Positions 8,188 through 16,456 of a stretch of 64,000 nt of DNA are shown one piece after another; the first letter of the stretch is position 1; the number at the start of each line of letters is the position of its first letter. Below the pieces are notes generated by a model. That model saw only the letters and a list, made by a program, of their open reading frames with translations. It did no database searches and was not told the origin of the DNA. The position numbers and the translations under genes were made by a program. The DNA comes from Enterococcus alishanensis (lineage in GTDB: Bacteria; Bacillota; Bacilli; Lactobacillales; Enterococcaceae). The stretch spans positions 310,001 to 374,000 of the forward strand of contig NZ_JAHUZB010000003.1 in assembly GCF_019218635.1 (NCBI RefSeq), written 5' to 3'.

Positions 8188-8832
8188 ATGATGAATAAAA
8201 AAATGAAGATACGACAGTTTTTTTGGCTTTTTGTAATTGGTTCGGTAATTGGTTTTTTAATAGAAAACTGTTATAGCTGGATTCTTTTAGGAGACTTGAG
8301 TTTTAGAAGAGGCTTAGTTTTAGGACCATTTACGCCAATCTATGGTTTTGGAGCGGTCATATTTACTTTATTTTTAAAACCGTTTCGGCGAGAAAATCCA
8401 GTGATTATTTTCTTTTTCTCTAGTTTACTTGGAGGAATTATAGAATTTACAGGTAGTCTAATCGAAGAACTAATTTTAGGAATAAAAATGTGGGATTTCA
8501 GTCAACAGCCATTTAATTTAGCTGGTAGAACTAGCTTGATATACATGTTCTTTTGGGGTGTGATTGGAGTATTTTATTTGAAATTTCTGTATCCATTTTT
8601 AATCAGACTCATTAATCATTATTTAATCCAACAACGAATGATTTATTTTATATTTGTTGGTTTCTTTATCATGAATTTCACCTTATCAGGATTAGCTATC
8701 AACCGTTGGACGGAAAGACAATCTTATCAAAAAAGTGACAATCAAATCGATAAAAAATTGGATCATCGATTCCACGATGATTATTTGACTGAAATTTTTC
8801 CCAATTTAGAATTAGCTGAACAGGAGGAGTAG
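8188..8832 (+). CDS. CmpB-like putative ABC-transporter type IV membrane protein (PF06541)
   Basis: The 214-residue protein starts at ATG 8188 with GGAGGTGAT upstream; an upstream ATG at 8158 lies inside the operator and is unlikely. It has about five membrane helices, with a conserved polar motif early on (GFLIENCYSW) and the LGPFTPIYGFGA segment characteristic of PF06541. Members are annotated as putative ABC permeases, but no ATPase partner is nearby. A charged tail of about 40 residues (from about 172) faces the cytoplasm. It is 3 bases upstream of the hemolysin III gene and should be co-regulated with it by TetR. Confidence 0.7.
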   Translation: MMNKKMKIRQFFWLFVIGSVIGFLIENCYSWILLGDLSFRRGLVLGPFTPIYGFGAVIFTLFLKPFRRENPVIIFFFSSLLGGIIEFTGSLIEELILGIKMWDFSQQPFNLAGRTSLIYMFFWGVIGVFYLKFLYPFLIRLINHYLIQQRMIYFIFVGFFIMNFTLSGLAINRWTERQSYQKSDNQIDKKLDHRFHDDYLTEIFPNLELAEQEE

Positions 8833-8835
8833 AAC

Positions 8836-9480
8836 ATGAAACAACTTTATTGTGATTCGGAAAGTATCACTAGTGGCTTAATTCATTTGTGGGGAACCAT
8901 ATTGGCGATTGGTGGCACAGTTTTATTAATTTTAAATGCCAAAAGTTCTGAGGCAATCGTAGCTACCTGTATTTACGGGGCTAGTTTAATTGGATTGTTT
9001 CTTGCATCGACAATTTTCCACATTTTTTATGTATCAACAAAGATTCATCGCATTTTACAAAAAATCGACCATTCATTCGTATTTTGTTTAATCGCTGGAA
9101 CGTATACGCCTATATGTTTATTGGTTTTAAATAAAACCATCGGACTAGTATTGTTAGTCAGCATTTGGTCATTGGCACTGGTAGGTATTTTAGGAAAAAT
9201 CATTTGGTTTCAGCAAAGTAAATGGTTTTCGACGATTATTTATTTGCTAATGGGATGGGGGATTGTTGCATTTAGTGGGCCTTTGATGGATAAACTTCCG
9301 AGAGAAGCGATCTTGTTTTTACTTACTGGTGGAATATTTTATACTATTGGTGCAATTATTTATGCGACAAAACCTTTACAGTTTCATTTTAAAGCCTTTG
9401 GAAGTCATGAATTATTTCATCTTTTTGTGTTAGCTGGAGCTATTTGTCATTATTATTTGATGTATCAATTCATTATCTAA
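8836..9480 (+). CDS. Hemolysin III / TrhA family membrane protein
   Basis: This 214-residue protein has about seven membrane helices and the family's conserved metal-site elements: STIFH in the second helix, the IDHSFVF segment with its Asp-His, and HELFHLFVLAGAICHY near the C terminus. The family (HlyIII, related to the PAQR receptors) is linked to membrane-fluidity homeostasis rather than true haemolysis. It is second in an operon behind the CmpB-like gene and the second TetR operator. Co-regulation with an envelope lipoprotein fits a membrane-stress role. Confidence 0.88.
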   Translation: MKQLYCDSESITSGLIHLWGTILAIGGTVLLILNAKSSEAIVATCIYGASLIGLFLASTIFHIFYVSTKIHRILQKIDHSFVFCLIAGTYTPICLLVLNKTIGLVLLVSIWSLALVGILGKIIWFQQSKWFSTIIYLLMGWGIVAFSGPLMDKLPREAILFLLTGGIFYTIGAIIYATKPLQFHFKAFGSHELFHLFVLAGAICHYYLMYQFII

Positions 9481-9497
9481 TCTTAGAAAATGAGAGA

Positions 9498-9525
9498 AGA
9501 ATCTCTATGTGAGGTTCTTTTTTTG
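9498..9525 (+). terminator. Terminator of the hemolysin III operon
   Basis: The stem AGAATCTC/GAGGTTCT with loop TATGT is followed by a T run. Confidence 0.8.
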
Positions 9526-9884
9526 TGTTTAAGACAACAAAAAATATAGTGATCCGTTATTTTAAATACACTTATTTGTAACGAAAAAGGAATCTTACTT
9601 AAATCATCTGGTTGTCTCTTTTAAAATATCACATGAAGGGTATGAATAATCTGATAATTATTATATATTCAAATTTTTATTTCTAAAAAACAAAGTATGT
9701 TTATAGTAGATAGAATGAATAATTAGTTATTTTCTGCGAAGAACCAATTATCTAACATTAATAAAGAATTTTTTGCCGTACCAATCTAGCAAGCCTTCAT
9801 CTCAATAAATAGGTAATATAAAAAATGTTATCTATATTTATTCAATAATTATTAATATTAAGCAATTGATTTTAAATTAAACGA
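9526..9884. other. Gene-free AT-rich stretch
   Basis: About 360 bases hold no frame with a convincing ribosome site, no strong hairpin and no RNA gene that I can recognise. The AT content rises towards the right end, just upstream of the promoter for the pcp operon. It may simply be a leader or spacer. Confidence 0.5.
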
Positions 9885-9913
9885 TTGATATTTTTGTGAA
9901 AATGAGCTAAAAT
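9885..9913 (+). promoter_or_regulatory. Promoter of the DUF969-DUF979-pcp operon
   Basis: TTGATA (9885-9890) and TAAAAT (9908-9913) are spaced by exactly 17 bases, about 32 bases upstream of the first gene's start. Confidence 0.7.
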
Positions 9914-9944
9914 CAATCTAATTTATAAGAAGGTAGGGAACAGC

Positions 9945-10637
9945 TTGGACGGAAATATTTTAAGTTTAATTGGGGTGCTGATTGTTATTGTTGGATTCGC
10001 CCTGAGATTAGATTCAATTTTAATTGTAGTTGTGGCTATGATTGTGACGGCACTAGTAAGCGGTTTAGGGATTGAAACGATGCTAGAAACTTTGGGTAGT
10101 AGTTTTGTCGCAAACCGAGGGATGGCAATTTTTATTATTATTATGTTGGCAACTGGAACTTTGGAACGTAATGGTTTGAAAGAATCCGCTGCACGAATGA
10201 TCAAAAAATTCAAACGGGTGAATACAAGTGCTATTTTAATGATTTACGGTGTATTCAGAACTGTTTTTGCGGCCTTTAATGTCAGCTTTGGCGGTGTAGC
10301 TGGTTTTGTGCGCCCAATTGTATATCCAATGATGGAAGGTGCAGTTGAATCAAAAGGCTTGCCAGATAATGAAGAATATTTTGAAGACTTAAAAGGGATG
10401 TCTTCCGCGATGGAAAATATCACTTGGTTCTTCGGACAAAACTTATTTATTGGTGGTGCCGGAGCGTTGCTGGTACAATCTACTTTGAAAAGCTTAGGCT
10501 ATGATGTTTCATTGGTTAGATTAATGGTAGTAGAAATCCCAGTTGCATTGGTAGCATTAGTCGTAGCATGTATTTATTTCCATTTTAAAGACAAACGATT
10601 AATGAAAAAATACTACGGCGACAAGGGGGTTAAGTAG
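9945..10637 (+). CDS. DUF969 membrane protein
   Basis: The gene starts with TTG at 9945 behind AGAAGGTAGGG and encodes 230 residues with about six membrane helices. The RGMAIFIIIMLATGTLERNGLKE block and the FNVSFGGVAGFVRPIVYPM block match the DUF969 family (PF06149). DUF969 and DUF979 proteins nearly always occur as a pair next to pyrrolidone-carboxylate peptidase, so an uptake or exchange system for pyroglutamate or pyroglutamyl peptides is the usual inference. One base separates it from the DUF979 gene. No biochemical function is proven for the family. Confidence 0.8.
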   Translation: MDGNILSLIGVLIVIVGFALRLDSILIVVVAMIVTALVSGLGIETMLETLGSSFVANRGMAIFIIIMLATGTLERNGLKESAARMIKKFKRVNTSAILMIYGVFRTVFAAFNVSFGGVAGFVRPIVYPMMEGAVESKGLPDNEEYFEDLKGMSSAMENITWFFGQNLFIGGAGALLVQSTLKSLGYDVSLVRLMVVEIPVALVALVVACIYFHFKDKRLMKKYYGDKGVK

Positions 10638-11582
10638 ATGTCATTTTTCTTAGGCTCAGAAGCTTTACTTAGTGAAAAATTATTAGAAATTATTTATATC
10701 GTAATGGGACTCATTGCAATTGGGACAGGTATCTATAATTTAATGGACAAAACCAACAAAAATCGCTATGGCTCAGGACTTTTCTGGCTGGCGATGGGGA
10801 TAGTTATCGGTTTTGGTCGTTTTATTCCTAGTTTATGGACAGGTATTATCATTATTATTATGACAATTCCAGCCATCCTACAAAAAGTAACAAAAGGTAA
10901 AAGCAATGCTGCAAGTCGTGAATATATGGAAAAAATGTCTGATAAAATTGGCATGCGAATTTTCATTCCAGCTTTAACCATTGGTTTCGTGGCGATTATT
11001 GTGGCATTATTTACCGATTTAGGAGCTTTAGTCGGTGTGGGAATTGGTGTCTTACTATCAATTATTATTTTGATGCTATTTTCTAGAGACAACAAACCAT
11101 CTGTTTTCTTTAAAGATGCGGTAGATATGTTGGGAACAGTTGGTCCATTATCAATGTTACCAATGCTTCTAGCTTCTCTTGGGGCAATCTTTACAAGCGC
11201 TGGAGTTGGTGAAGTGATCTCAAGTGGTGTAAGTAGTGTCGTTCCAGCTGGGAATTTACCGCTAGGAATTACGATTTATGCGATTGGCATGGTGATCTTT
11301 ACGATGATTATGGGTAATGCTTTTGCGGCGATCACTGTAATGACTGTTGGAATTGGCGCACCTTTTGTTTTAGCTTATGGTGCTGATCCAGCATTAATCG
11401 GAATGATTGCTTTATCATGTGGCTTCTGTGGTACTTTAATGACACCAATGGCAGCCAACTTTAATGTCGTACCTGTCGCGATTTTAGAAATGAAAGACAA
11501 ATATGGCGTTATCAAAAATCAAATTTTCGTTGCGTTATTTATGCTAGTTTTCCAAATTTTTTATATGATTCTATTTAGTTAA
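10638..11582 (+). CDS. DUF979 membrane protein, copy 1
   Basis: This 314-residue protein has about nine helices. The C-terminal half carries the conserved family core: SMLPMLLASLGAIFT, GMVIFTMIMGNAFAAITVM, CGTLMTPMAANFN and the very conserved EMKDKYGVIKNQI. It is the partner of the DUF969 protein encoded immediately before it. A close paralogue is encoded after pcp (12259-13197), which makes this operon unusual. Probable role: membrane subunit of a transporter for pyroglutamate or related peptides. Confidence 0.8.
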   Translation: MSFFLGSEALLSEKLLEIIYIVMGLIAIGTGIYNLMDKTNKNRYGSGLFWLAMGIVIGFGRFIPSLWTGIIIIIMTIPAILQKVTKGKSNAASREYMEKMSDKIGMRIFIPALTIGFVAIIVALFTDLGALVGVGIGVLLSIIILMLFSRDNKPSVFFKDAVDMLGTVGPLSMLPMLLASLGAIFTSAGVGEVISSGVSSVVPAGNLPLGITIYAIGMVIFTMIMGNAFAAITVMTVGIGAPFVLAYGADPALIGMIALSCGFCGTLMTPMAANFNVVPVAILEMKDKYGVIKNQIFVALFMLVFQIFYMILFS

Positions 11583-11600
11583 GAAGGGAATTGATCTTTA

Positions 11601-12245
11601 ATGAAAGTTTTAGTTACCGGATTCGACACATTTGGCGGAGAAAAAGTAAATCCTGCCTTTGAAGCAGTAAAATTATTACCGTCAGAAATCGCTGGCGCAG
11701 AAATTATCAAATTAGAAGTACCAACAGTTTTTGGTGAAAGTGGTGAAAAAGTTGCAGCAGCCATTAAATCAGAACAACCTGATCTCGTAATCTGTGTTGG
11801 ACAAGCTGGCGGACGAGCTTCTGTTTCATTTGAACGGGTAGCAATTAACTTAAATGAAGCCCGGATTGCAGACAATAAAGGCAATCAACCATTAGGTCAA
11901 GCGATTCAAGCAGATGGAAAAAATGCATACTTCACCTCATTACCAATTAAAGCGATGGTTCAAAATGCCAATGATCATGGCTTACCAGCGTACATTTCTT
12001 ATACTGCCGGCACATTCGTCTGCAACGAAATCATGTACAATTTATTGTATACGATCGAAAAAGAAGGCTTAGGTATCAAAGGCGGATTCATTCACGTACC
12101 TTTTGAACCAAGCCAAACAATCGGTAAAGCAGTCGACGTACCATCAATGCCAATTGAAACAATTTCTAAAACAATTGAGTATGGTATTGCAGCAGCGGTT
12201 ACCAATAAAGATGATATTGAAATCAATCTTGGCACCACACATTAG
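11601..12245 (+). CDS. pcp: Pyrrolidone-carboxylate peptidase (pyroglutamyl peptidase I)
   Basis: The 214-residue cytoplasmic cysteine peptidase removes N-terminal pyroglutamate from peptides. The catalytic triad is visible as Glu79 (SFERVA), Cys141 ([10 protein letters not shown]) and His165 (GFIHVPF), at the expected spacing for family C15. The N terminus [17 protein letters not shown] is also diagnostic. It sits between the two DUF979 genes, 18 bases after the first, and is therefore part of the DUF969-DUF979 operon. Release of free pyroglutamate links it functionally to the membrane proteins. Confidence 0.96.
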   Translation: MKVLVTGFDTFGGEKVNPAFEAVKLLPSEIAGAEIIKLEVPTVFGESGEKVAAAIKSEQPDLVICVGQAGGRASVSFERVAINLNEARIADNKGNQPLGQAIQADGKNAYFTSLPIKAMVQNANDHGLPAYISYTAGTFVCNEIMYNLLYTIEKEGLGIKGGFIHVPFEPSQTIGKAVDVPSMPIETISKTIEYGIAAAVTNKDDIEINLGTTH

Positions 12246-12258
12246 AAAGTAGTTGCTT

Positions 12259-13197
12259 ATGGAGTTCTTTTTAAATTCAGAAATACCTATGAATGATAAA
12301 TTATTAGAGCTCATGTTTATTGTGATGGGCCTCTTATGTATTTATCTTGCTTTAAAACATTTAAGAAGCTGGCAAGGATTCGCCAGCTTTGAAGCTTTTT
12401 TATTCTGGTTCTTATTGGGTGTGGTTTTGGCAGCGGGACGTTGGTTGCCTAGTTATATAACTGGTATTTTAATTTTGATCATGACCCTACCAGCGATTCA
12501 ACGGAAAAGTCAGCCTTTTACTGGAGTAGCGAAGAAAATTAAGTTTGATCCCCAACTATTTCAAGGAAATAAGATTTTTATTCCCGCTTTATCCATCGGT
12601 ACAGTCGCTATTTTGTGTTCTTTTTTCACAGATATTAGTTCGCTGGTCGGCATTGGGATTGGCGTCGTTTTAGCGATGTTCATTTTATTCATTTTTTCGC
12701 GGAAAAATACTCCACGGGTCTTCTTACGAGATGGCGCTAATATGTTAGAAACAATTGGCCCGTTGTCGATGTTACCGATGTTGCTAGCCTCGTTGGGAGC
12801 CATTTATACCGAAGCTGGTGTTGGCGTAACGATTGCAGAAATCATGCAAAACATGGTGCCAAAAGGAAATGTCTATGCAGGGATGATTTTACTTTCTGTC
12901 GGCATGGTAATTTTCACGATGATCATGGGAAATTCTTTTGCTTCGATTACAGTGATGTTAGTAGGAATTGGTTATCCTTTTGTTTTGAGCTATGGCGTAG
13001 ATCCGGTGATTGGCATGGTTGCTTTAAGTATCGGCTCCTGCGGAACGTTAATGACACCAATGGCGGCAAATTTTAACATTGTCCCGGTAAATATCCTAGA
13101 GATGAAAGACAAGTATGGCGTGATAAAAAACCAGATTGTGGTGTCATTAGCAATGTTTGTTTGTCAGTTGTTGTATTTGTTTATGTTTATATATTGA
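12259..13197 (+). CDS. DUF979 membrane protein, copy 2 (paralogue)
   Basis: ATG 12259 is chosen over TTG 12253, because the resulting N terminus (MEFFLNSE) aligns with that of the first DUF979 protein (MSFFLGSE). It has 312 residues. The second half is nearly superimposable on copy 1, including LPMLLASLGAIYT, GMVIFTMIMGNSFASITVM, TLMTPMAANFN and EMKDKYGVIKNQI, while the middle loops differ. The gene begins 13 bases after pcp and ends in a strong terminator. A second DUF979 gene in the same operon without a second DUF969 points to duplication and possible alternative pairing. Confidence 0.8.
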   Translation: MEFFLNSEIPMNDKLLELMFIVMGLLCIYLALKHLRSWQGFASFEAFLFWFLLGVVLAAGRWLPSYITGILILIMTLPAIQRKSQPFTGVAKKIKFDPQLFQGNKIFIPALSIGTVAILCSFFTDISSLVGIGIGVVLAMFILFIFSRKNTPRVFLRDGANMLETIGPLSMLPMLLASLGAIYTEAGVGVTIAEIMQNMVPKGNVYAGMILLSVGMVIFTMIMGNSFASITVMLVGIGYPFVLSYGVDPVIGMVALSIGSCGTLMTPMAANFNIVPVNILEMKDKYGVIKNQIVVSLAMFVCQLLYLFMFIY

Positions 13198-13199
13198 GA

Positions 13200-13232
13200 A
13201 GTCAATTCAATTTAGCTTGAATTGGCTTTTTT
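13200..13232 (+). terminator. Terminator of the pcp operon
   Basis: The stem AGTCAATTCAA/TTGAATTGGCT with a 6-base loop is followed by a T run. Confidence 0.88.
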
Positions 13233-13596
13233 GTTGTCTAGTTTAAGAAAATTTGAGATGTTATCCTTAATTAAGATGAAAAAATGACTTTATTATTTTT
13301 TTCGAATATTTAAAGAGAGAGTTTATAAATGATTGAATTGTTTTCGATCAAGTATCAAGGTCATTATTATGAATTGCTGCAAATACTTGACGAAATCTAG
13401 TAGGATAAAACAAAAGCATCTCTAATGATGCGACAATATGAAGTCAAGAGATCAAAAAGAATAAAAAGCCAAAAGATGATTAGTTCGTCAATGCTGTATT
13501 TTCATGCCTTTTAAGCATGTTTGAAAATTTAATAAGTATTGGCATCAAACGAATCTCTCCGTTAAAGTTGAATAAACATTAAAAGGAGAATCTGCG
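13233..13596. other. Gene-poor stretch with one 23-codon open frame
   Basis: Between the pcp terminator and the aldo/keto reductase there is only a 23-codon frame (13329-13400), preceded by AGAGAGAG and read as MIELFSIKYQGHYYELLQIL plus three residues. I cannot tell whether it is translated or a remnant. The stretch also has short inverted repeats such as CATGC/GCATG near 13503 but no convincing terminator. Confidence 0.35.
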
Positions 13597-14576
13597 ATGG
13601 AATATACAAAATTAGGTAATACAGGATTAGATGTCTCACGAATTTGTTTAGGAGCGATGAGTTTTGGTGATCCGGTGAATTGGGTGCATAAATGGGCTTT
13701 AGAGGAAGATGAAAGCCGGCCGATAATTAAGAAAGCCTTGGATTTAGGAATTAATTTTTTTGACACAGCCAATGTTTATTCGATTGGTCGCAGTGAAGAA
13801 ATCTTGGGCGCAGCCTTAAAGGATTACGGTAAACGCGATGAGATTGTTTTAGCGACTAAAGTGTATCAAAAAATGTTTGATGGACCAAACGGTGCAGGAC
13901 TTTCGCGGAAACATATTATGTCGCAAATTGATCAGAGTTTGGCGCGCTTGCAGACGGATTACGTGGATTTATATATTATTCACCGTTGGGACTATGGCAC
14001 GCCGATCGAAGAAACGATGGAGGCTTTACATGATTTGGTAAAAGCTGGAAAAGTCCGCCATATTGGTGCTTCAGCGATGCATGCTTTTCAGTTTGAGCAG
14101 GCGAATCATGTGGCAGAAAAAAATGGTTGGACTAAGTTTGTCTCGATGCAAAACCATTTGAACTTGATTTATCGTGAAGAAGAACGGGAAATGATTCCTT
14201 ATTGTGAATCTGAAAATATTGCCTTAACGCCGTATAGTCCGTTAGCTTCTGGTCGTTTAGCACGTAGTCCGCAAGAAACTTCGAAACGTTTAATTACTGA
14301 CGATGTTGCCCGATCGAAATATGATGAGACGGCAGATAAAGATCAGTTAATTATTGATCGTGTTGGTGAATTGGCTGGAAATATCAGGTTAGTCGTGTGG
14401 AAGTATCTTTGGCGTGGTTATTTAGTAAGCCGACTTTAGCAGCGCCAGTAATTGGAGCGACAAAATTATCCCATGTTGAGACAGCCGTAAAAGCAGTTGA
14501 TTTAAAATTATCTATTGAAGATATACAATATCTTGAAGAACCTTACGTGCCGCATAAAATTGTTGGCTTTTCTTAA
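13597..14576 (+). pseudogene. Aldo/keto reductase, frameshifted near residue 261
   Basis: The intact part (13597 to about 14379) is a standard aldo/keto reductase: LGNTGLDVSRICLGAMSFG, catalytic Asp-Tyr in FFDTANVYSIGRSEE, Lys in VLATKVY and the His in LYIIHRWD. At the A run 14379-14381 the frame breaks and the protein would end at 14439 after 280 residues. Restoring one A continues the family sequence: YQVSRVEVSLAWLFSKP, PVIGATKLSHVETAVKA and the C-terminal YVPHKIVGFS, ending at TAA 14574-14576. A one-base deletion, or a sequencing error in the homopolymer, therefore removes about 66 C-terminal residues that shape the cofactor pocket. Confidence 0.85.
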
Positions 14577-14581
14577 AAAAG

Positions 14582-14618
14582 TAATCTGTGCATAAATTTT
14601 ATGCGCAGATTATTTTTT
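14582..14618. terminator. Bidirectional terminator between convergent genes
   Basis: The stem AATCTGTGCATA/TATGCGCAGATT (G-T pairs) is followed by ATTTTTTT on the + strand and preceded by an A run, so it can serve both the aldo/keto reductase and the Lrp gene. Confidence 0.85.
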
Positions 14619-15061
14619 TACATTAAATCAATAATTTTTTTTCCGGCAGTTTCTTCCAAAATAATTGAAGTTGATACTTTGCCGTAATGCATCAGTGCAG
14701 CTAGTAATTTTTCTATTTCTACAATCGTTTGAGCGCGTCCCTGTATAATATAGTTTTCTTCGCCAGTCACTGAGTCAAAAGATAGAGTGGGGTTAATTTG
14801 TTGTGCCTTTTTTATAAAATCGGTGAAAGAGATGGTTAAATTACTTATTTTTACATAAAAAGGGATACTGTAACCCAATTTGCTATAGTCTATATCAATC
14901 GTAAAAGCTCTTAAAATTTTAGCATCTACCATTTTTTCAATTCGGCGTTTGACACTTGGCTCTGACAATTTAACGGCTGTTGAAAGATCTTTGATGCGCA
15001 TGCGGCTATCAGTCGATAGTAATTTCAAAATTTTTAAATCAGTTTCATCAATCGTCTCCAT
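14618..15061 (-). CDS. Lrp/AsnC-family regulator
   Basis: This 147-residue protein has an N-terminal helix-turn-helix (DETDLKILKLLSTDSRMRIKDLSTAVKLSEPSVKRRIEKM) and a C-terminal RAM/ACT-like effector domain (about 65-140) containing SVTGEENYIIQG, which resembles the conserved GxxDY segment. It is divergent from the MFS-kynureninase pair with about 200 bases between the starts. Lrp-type regulators commonly control the neighbouring amino-acid gene, so kynurenine, tryptophan or alanine would be plausible effectors. No operator could be fixed by eye. Confidence 0.88.
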   Translation of the reverse strand: METIDETDLKILKLLSTDSRMRIKDLSTAVKLSEPSVKRRIEKMVDAKILRAFTIDIDYSKLGYSIPFYVKISNLTISFTDFIKKAQQINPTLSFDSVTGEENYIIQGRAQTIVEIEKLLAALMHYGKVSTSIILEETAGKKIIDLM

Positions 15062-15205
15062 AAGTTGGCTCCTTCAAGATAAAAATTGTGTTTTTTTTCG
15101 AATAATGTCATTTTCTCTAAAAAATGATGGGTCATTTGTATTTTAAACGAAAAATTAGTCGAAAGAAACTTTTTTAAGGCATATTCAAACAAATCAATCA
15201 TTCGA

Positions 15206-15237
15206 TATAATAAGTCCATAGTTTGAAAGCGCTTTTA
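15206..15237 (+). promoter_or_regulatory. -10 box and cre site before the MFS-kynU operon
   Basis: A perfect TATAAT lies at 15206-15211. TGAAAGCGCTTTTA at 15224-15237 matches the cre consensus TGWAARCGYTWNCW at 13 of 14 positions. The site is just downstream of the expected transcription start, a position at which CcpA represses. No clear -35 box is present, which suggests an activator (perhaps the Lrp protein). Confidence 0.65.
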
Positions 15238-15263
15238 AATTAATTAAAAGAAGGAGGAAGTCA

Positions 15264-16445
15264 GTGAATAAATGGATGAAATTTTTCTTACTTTATTTGG
15301 GTGGTACCTTAATCGGAATGTCTCAATTAAAAATTGCGCCAGTTATTAATCCATTGTCGCAATATCTCCACACCTCTTTAACCCAGATGTCACTACTAAC
15401 ATCAGTATTTACTATTTCAGGAATTTTTATTGCGATTCCTGGCGGCGCATTAGTTACTAAAATTGGTGCGAAGAAGTTGCTTTTGGGGATTATCGCTTTG
15501 TTGGCAATTGGTAATTTCTTAGGAACTGTTGCAGGCTCGTTTTCAATGTTACTAGTCACCCGTGTGATTGAAGGGATTTCTTTTTCGACAATTGTTATGA
15601 CGGCAGTCGTTTTAATTAGCTACTGGTTTAGAGATAGTCAGTATTCTGGCACGGCGATTGGTATTTTCACAACCTTTCCGGCTTTGGCTTCATTGATCTC
15701 AATGAATTTGTTTTTATCTTTGTCAGAAAAATATGGGCATTTTGCTAGTTGGTATTTAATTGGTGGGCTTTCTGTTATTCTATGGATTTTATATTTCTTT
15801 TTCTTAGATGCACCGAAGGCAGAAGATCAGTCAGTAGAAGAAAAAATTGATGCACCTTTTCGTACGGTTTTAAAAAATAAATCAGTTTGGATTTTGGGAG
15901 TTTTACAAGGTTGTATGGCGTTTGTATTATATGCTTACATCGCTTTGTATCCAGTATTGTTTAGTGATTATTATCATCTATCGCAAGGTACGGCCAATTT
16001 TTACTCGGGCTTGTTTGGTTTATTTGGGATTCCTTTTGGTGTTGTGGCAGGATTTTTATTGGATCGAGTGAAAAAATCTGGTTTAGTGATTTTGGTGGCT
16101 TTTTCTACGATGGCATTGGCGTGTTTAGCAGCACCTTTTTTAGGTGGAGTTAGTGGTTTGATTATTGCTCAAGTCTTTTTTTTATCAGCAGCAGCCATGT
16201 TGGCTTCCTCTTCCATCACCATTTTAGTACCAAGAGCGGCAGGAAAAGAACAGTTGATTGGTTATTCAATGAGCTTTGTCAATTTATTTTATTATACGAT
16301 GATCGTGATTGGTGCCCCTTTAATTTCTAAAATAGTTGAACAATTTTCTTGGTTGACAGGATTATCAGTTTTAACTGGGGTGGCTTGTATCGGCGTGATT
16401 GGATCAATTATTTATTTAGTAACAAATCAGACAATTAAAAATTAG
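15264..16445 (+). CDS. MFS transporter, probable kynurenine or related amino-acid carrier
   Basis: The gene starts with GTG 15264 behind AGGAGG and encodes 393 residues with 12 predicted helices. The major-facilitator signature between helices 2 and 3 is GALVTKIGAKKLLLG, and a related motif after helix 8 is GFLLDRVKKSG. It resembles cyanate/nitrate-type MFS permeases (CynX/NarK-like) in size and pattern. The gene is 11 bases upstream of kynureninase, so it probably imports kynurenine or exports its product anthranilate. The substrate is inferred from this context only. Confidence 0.8.
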   Translation: MNKWMKFFLLYLGGTLIGMSQLKIAPVINPLSQYLHTSLTQMSLLTSVFTISGIFIAIPGGALVTKIGAKKLLLGIIALLAIGNFLGTVAGSFSMLLVTRVIEGISFSTIVMTAVVLISYWFRDSQYSGTAIGIFTTFPALASLISMNLFLSLSEKYGHFASWYLIGGLSVILWILYFFFLDAPKAEDQSVEEKIDAPFRTVLKNKSVWILGVLQGCMAFVLYAYIALYPVLFSDYYHLSQGTANFYSGLFGLFGIPFGVVAGFLLDRVKKSGLVILVAFSTMALACLAAPFLGGVSGLIIAQVFFLSAAAMLASSSITILVPRAAGKEQLIGYSMSFVNLFYYTMIVIGAPLISKIVEQFSWLTGLSVLTGVACIGVIGSIIYLVTNQTIKN

Positions 16446-16456
16446 GAGGAATTATT

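Noticed and set aside
13329-13400. 23-codon frame with a purine-rich leader
   Set aside because: It is too short to support as a gene, with no conserved pattern; noted only inside the intergenic entry.
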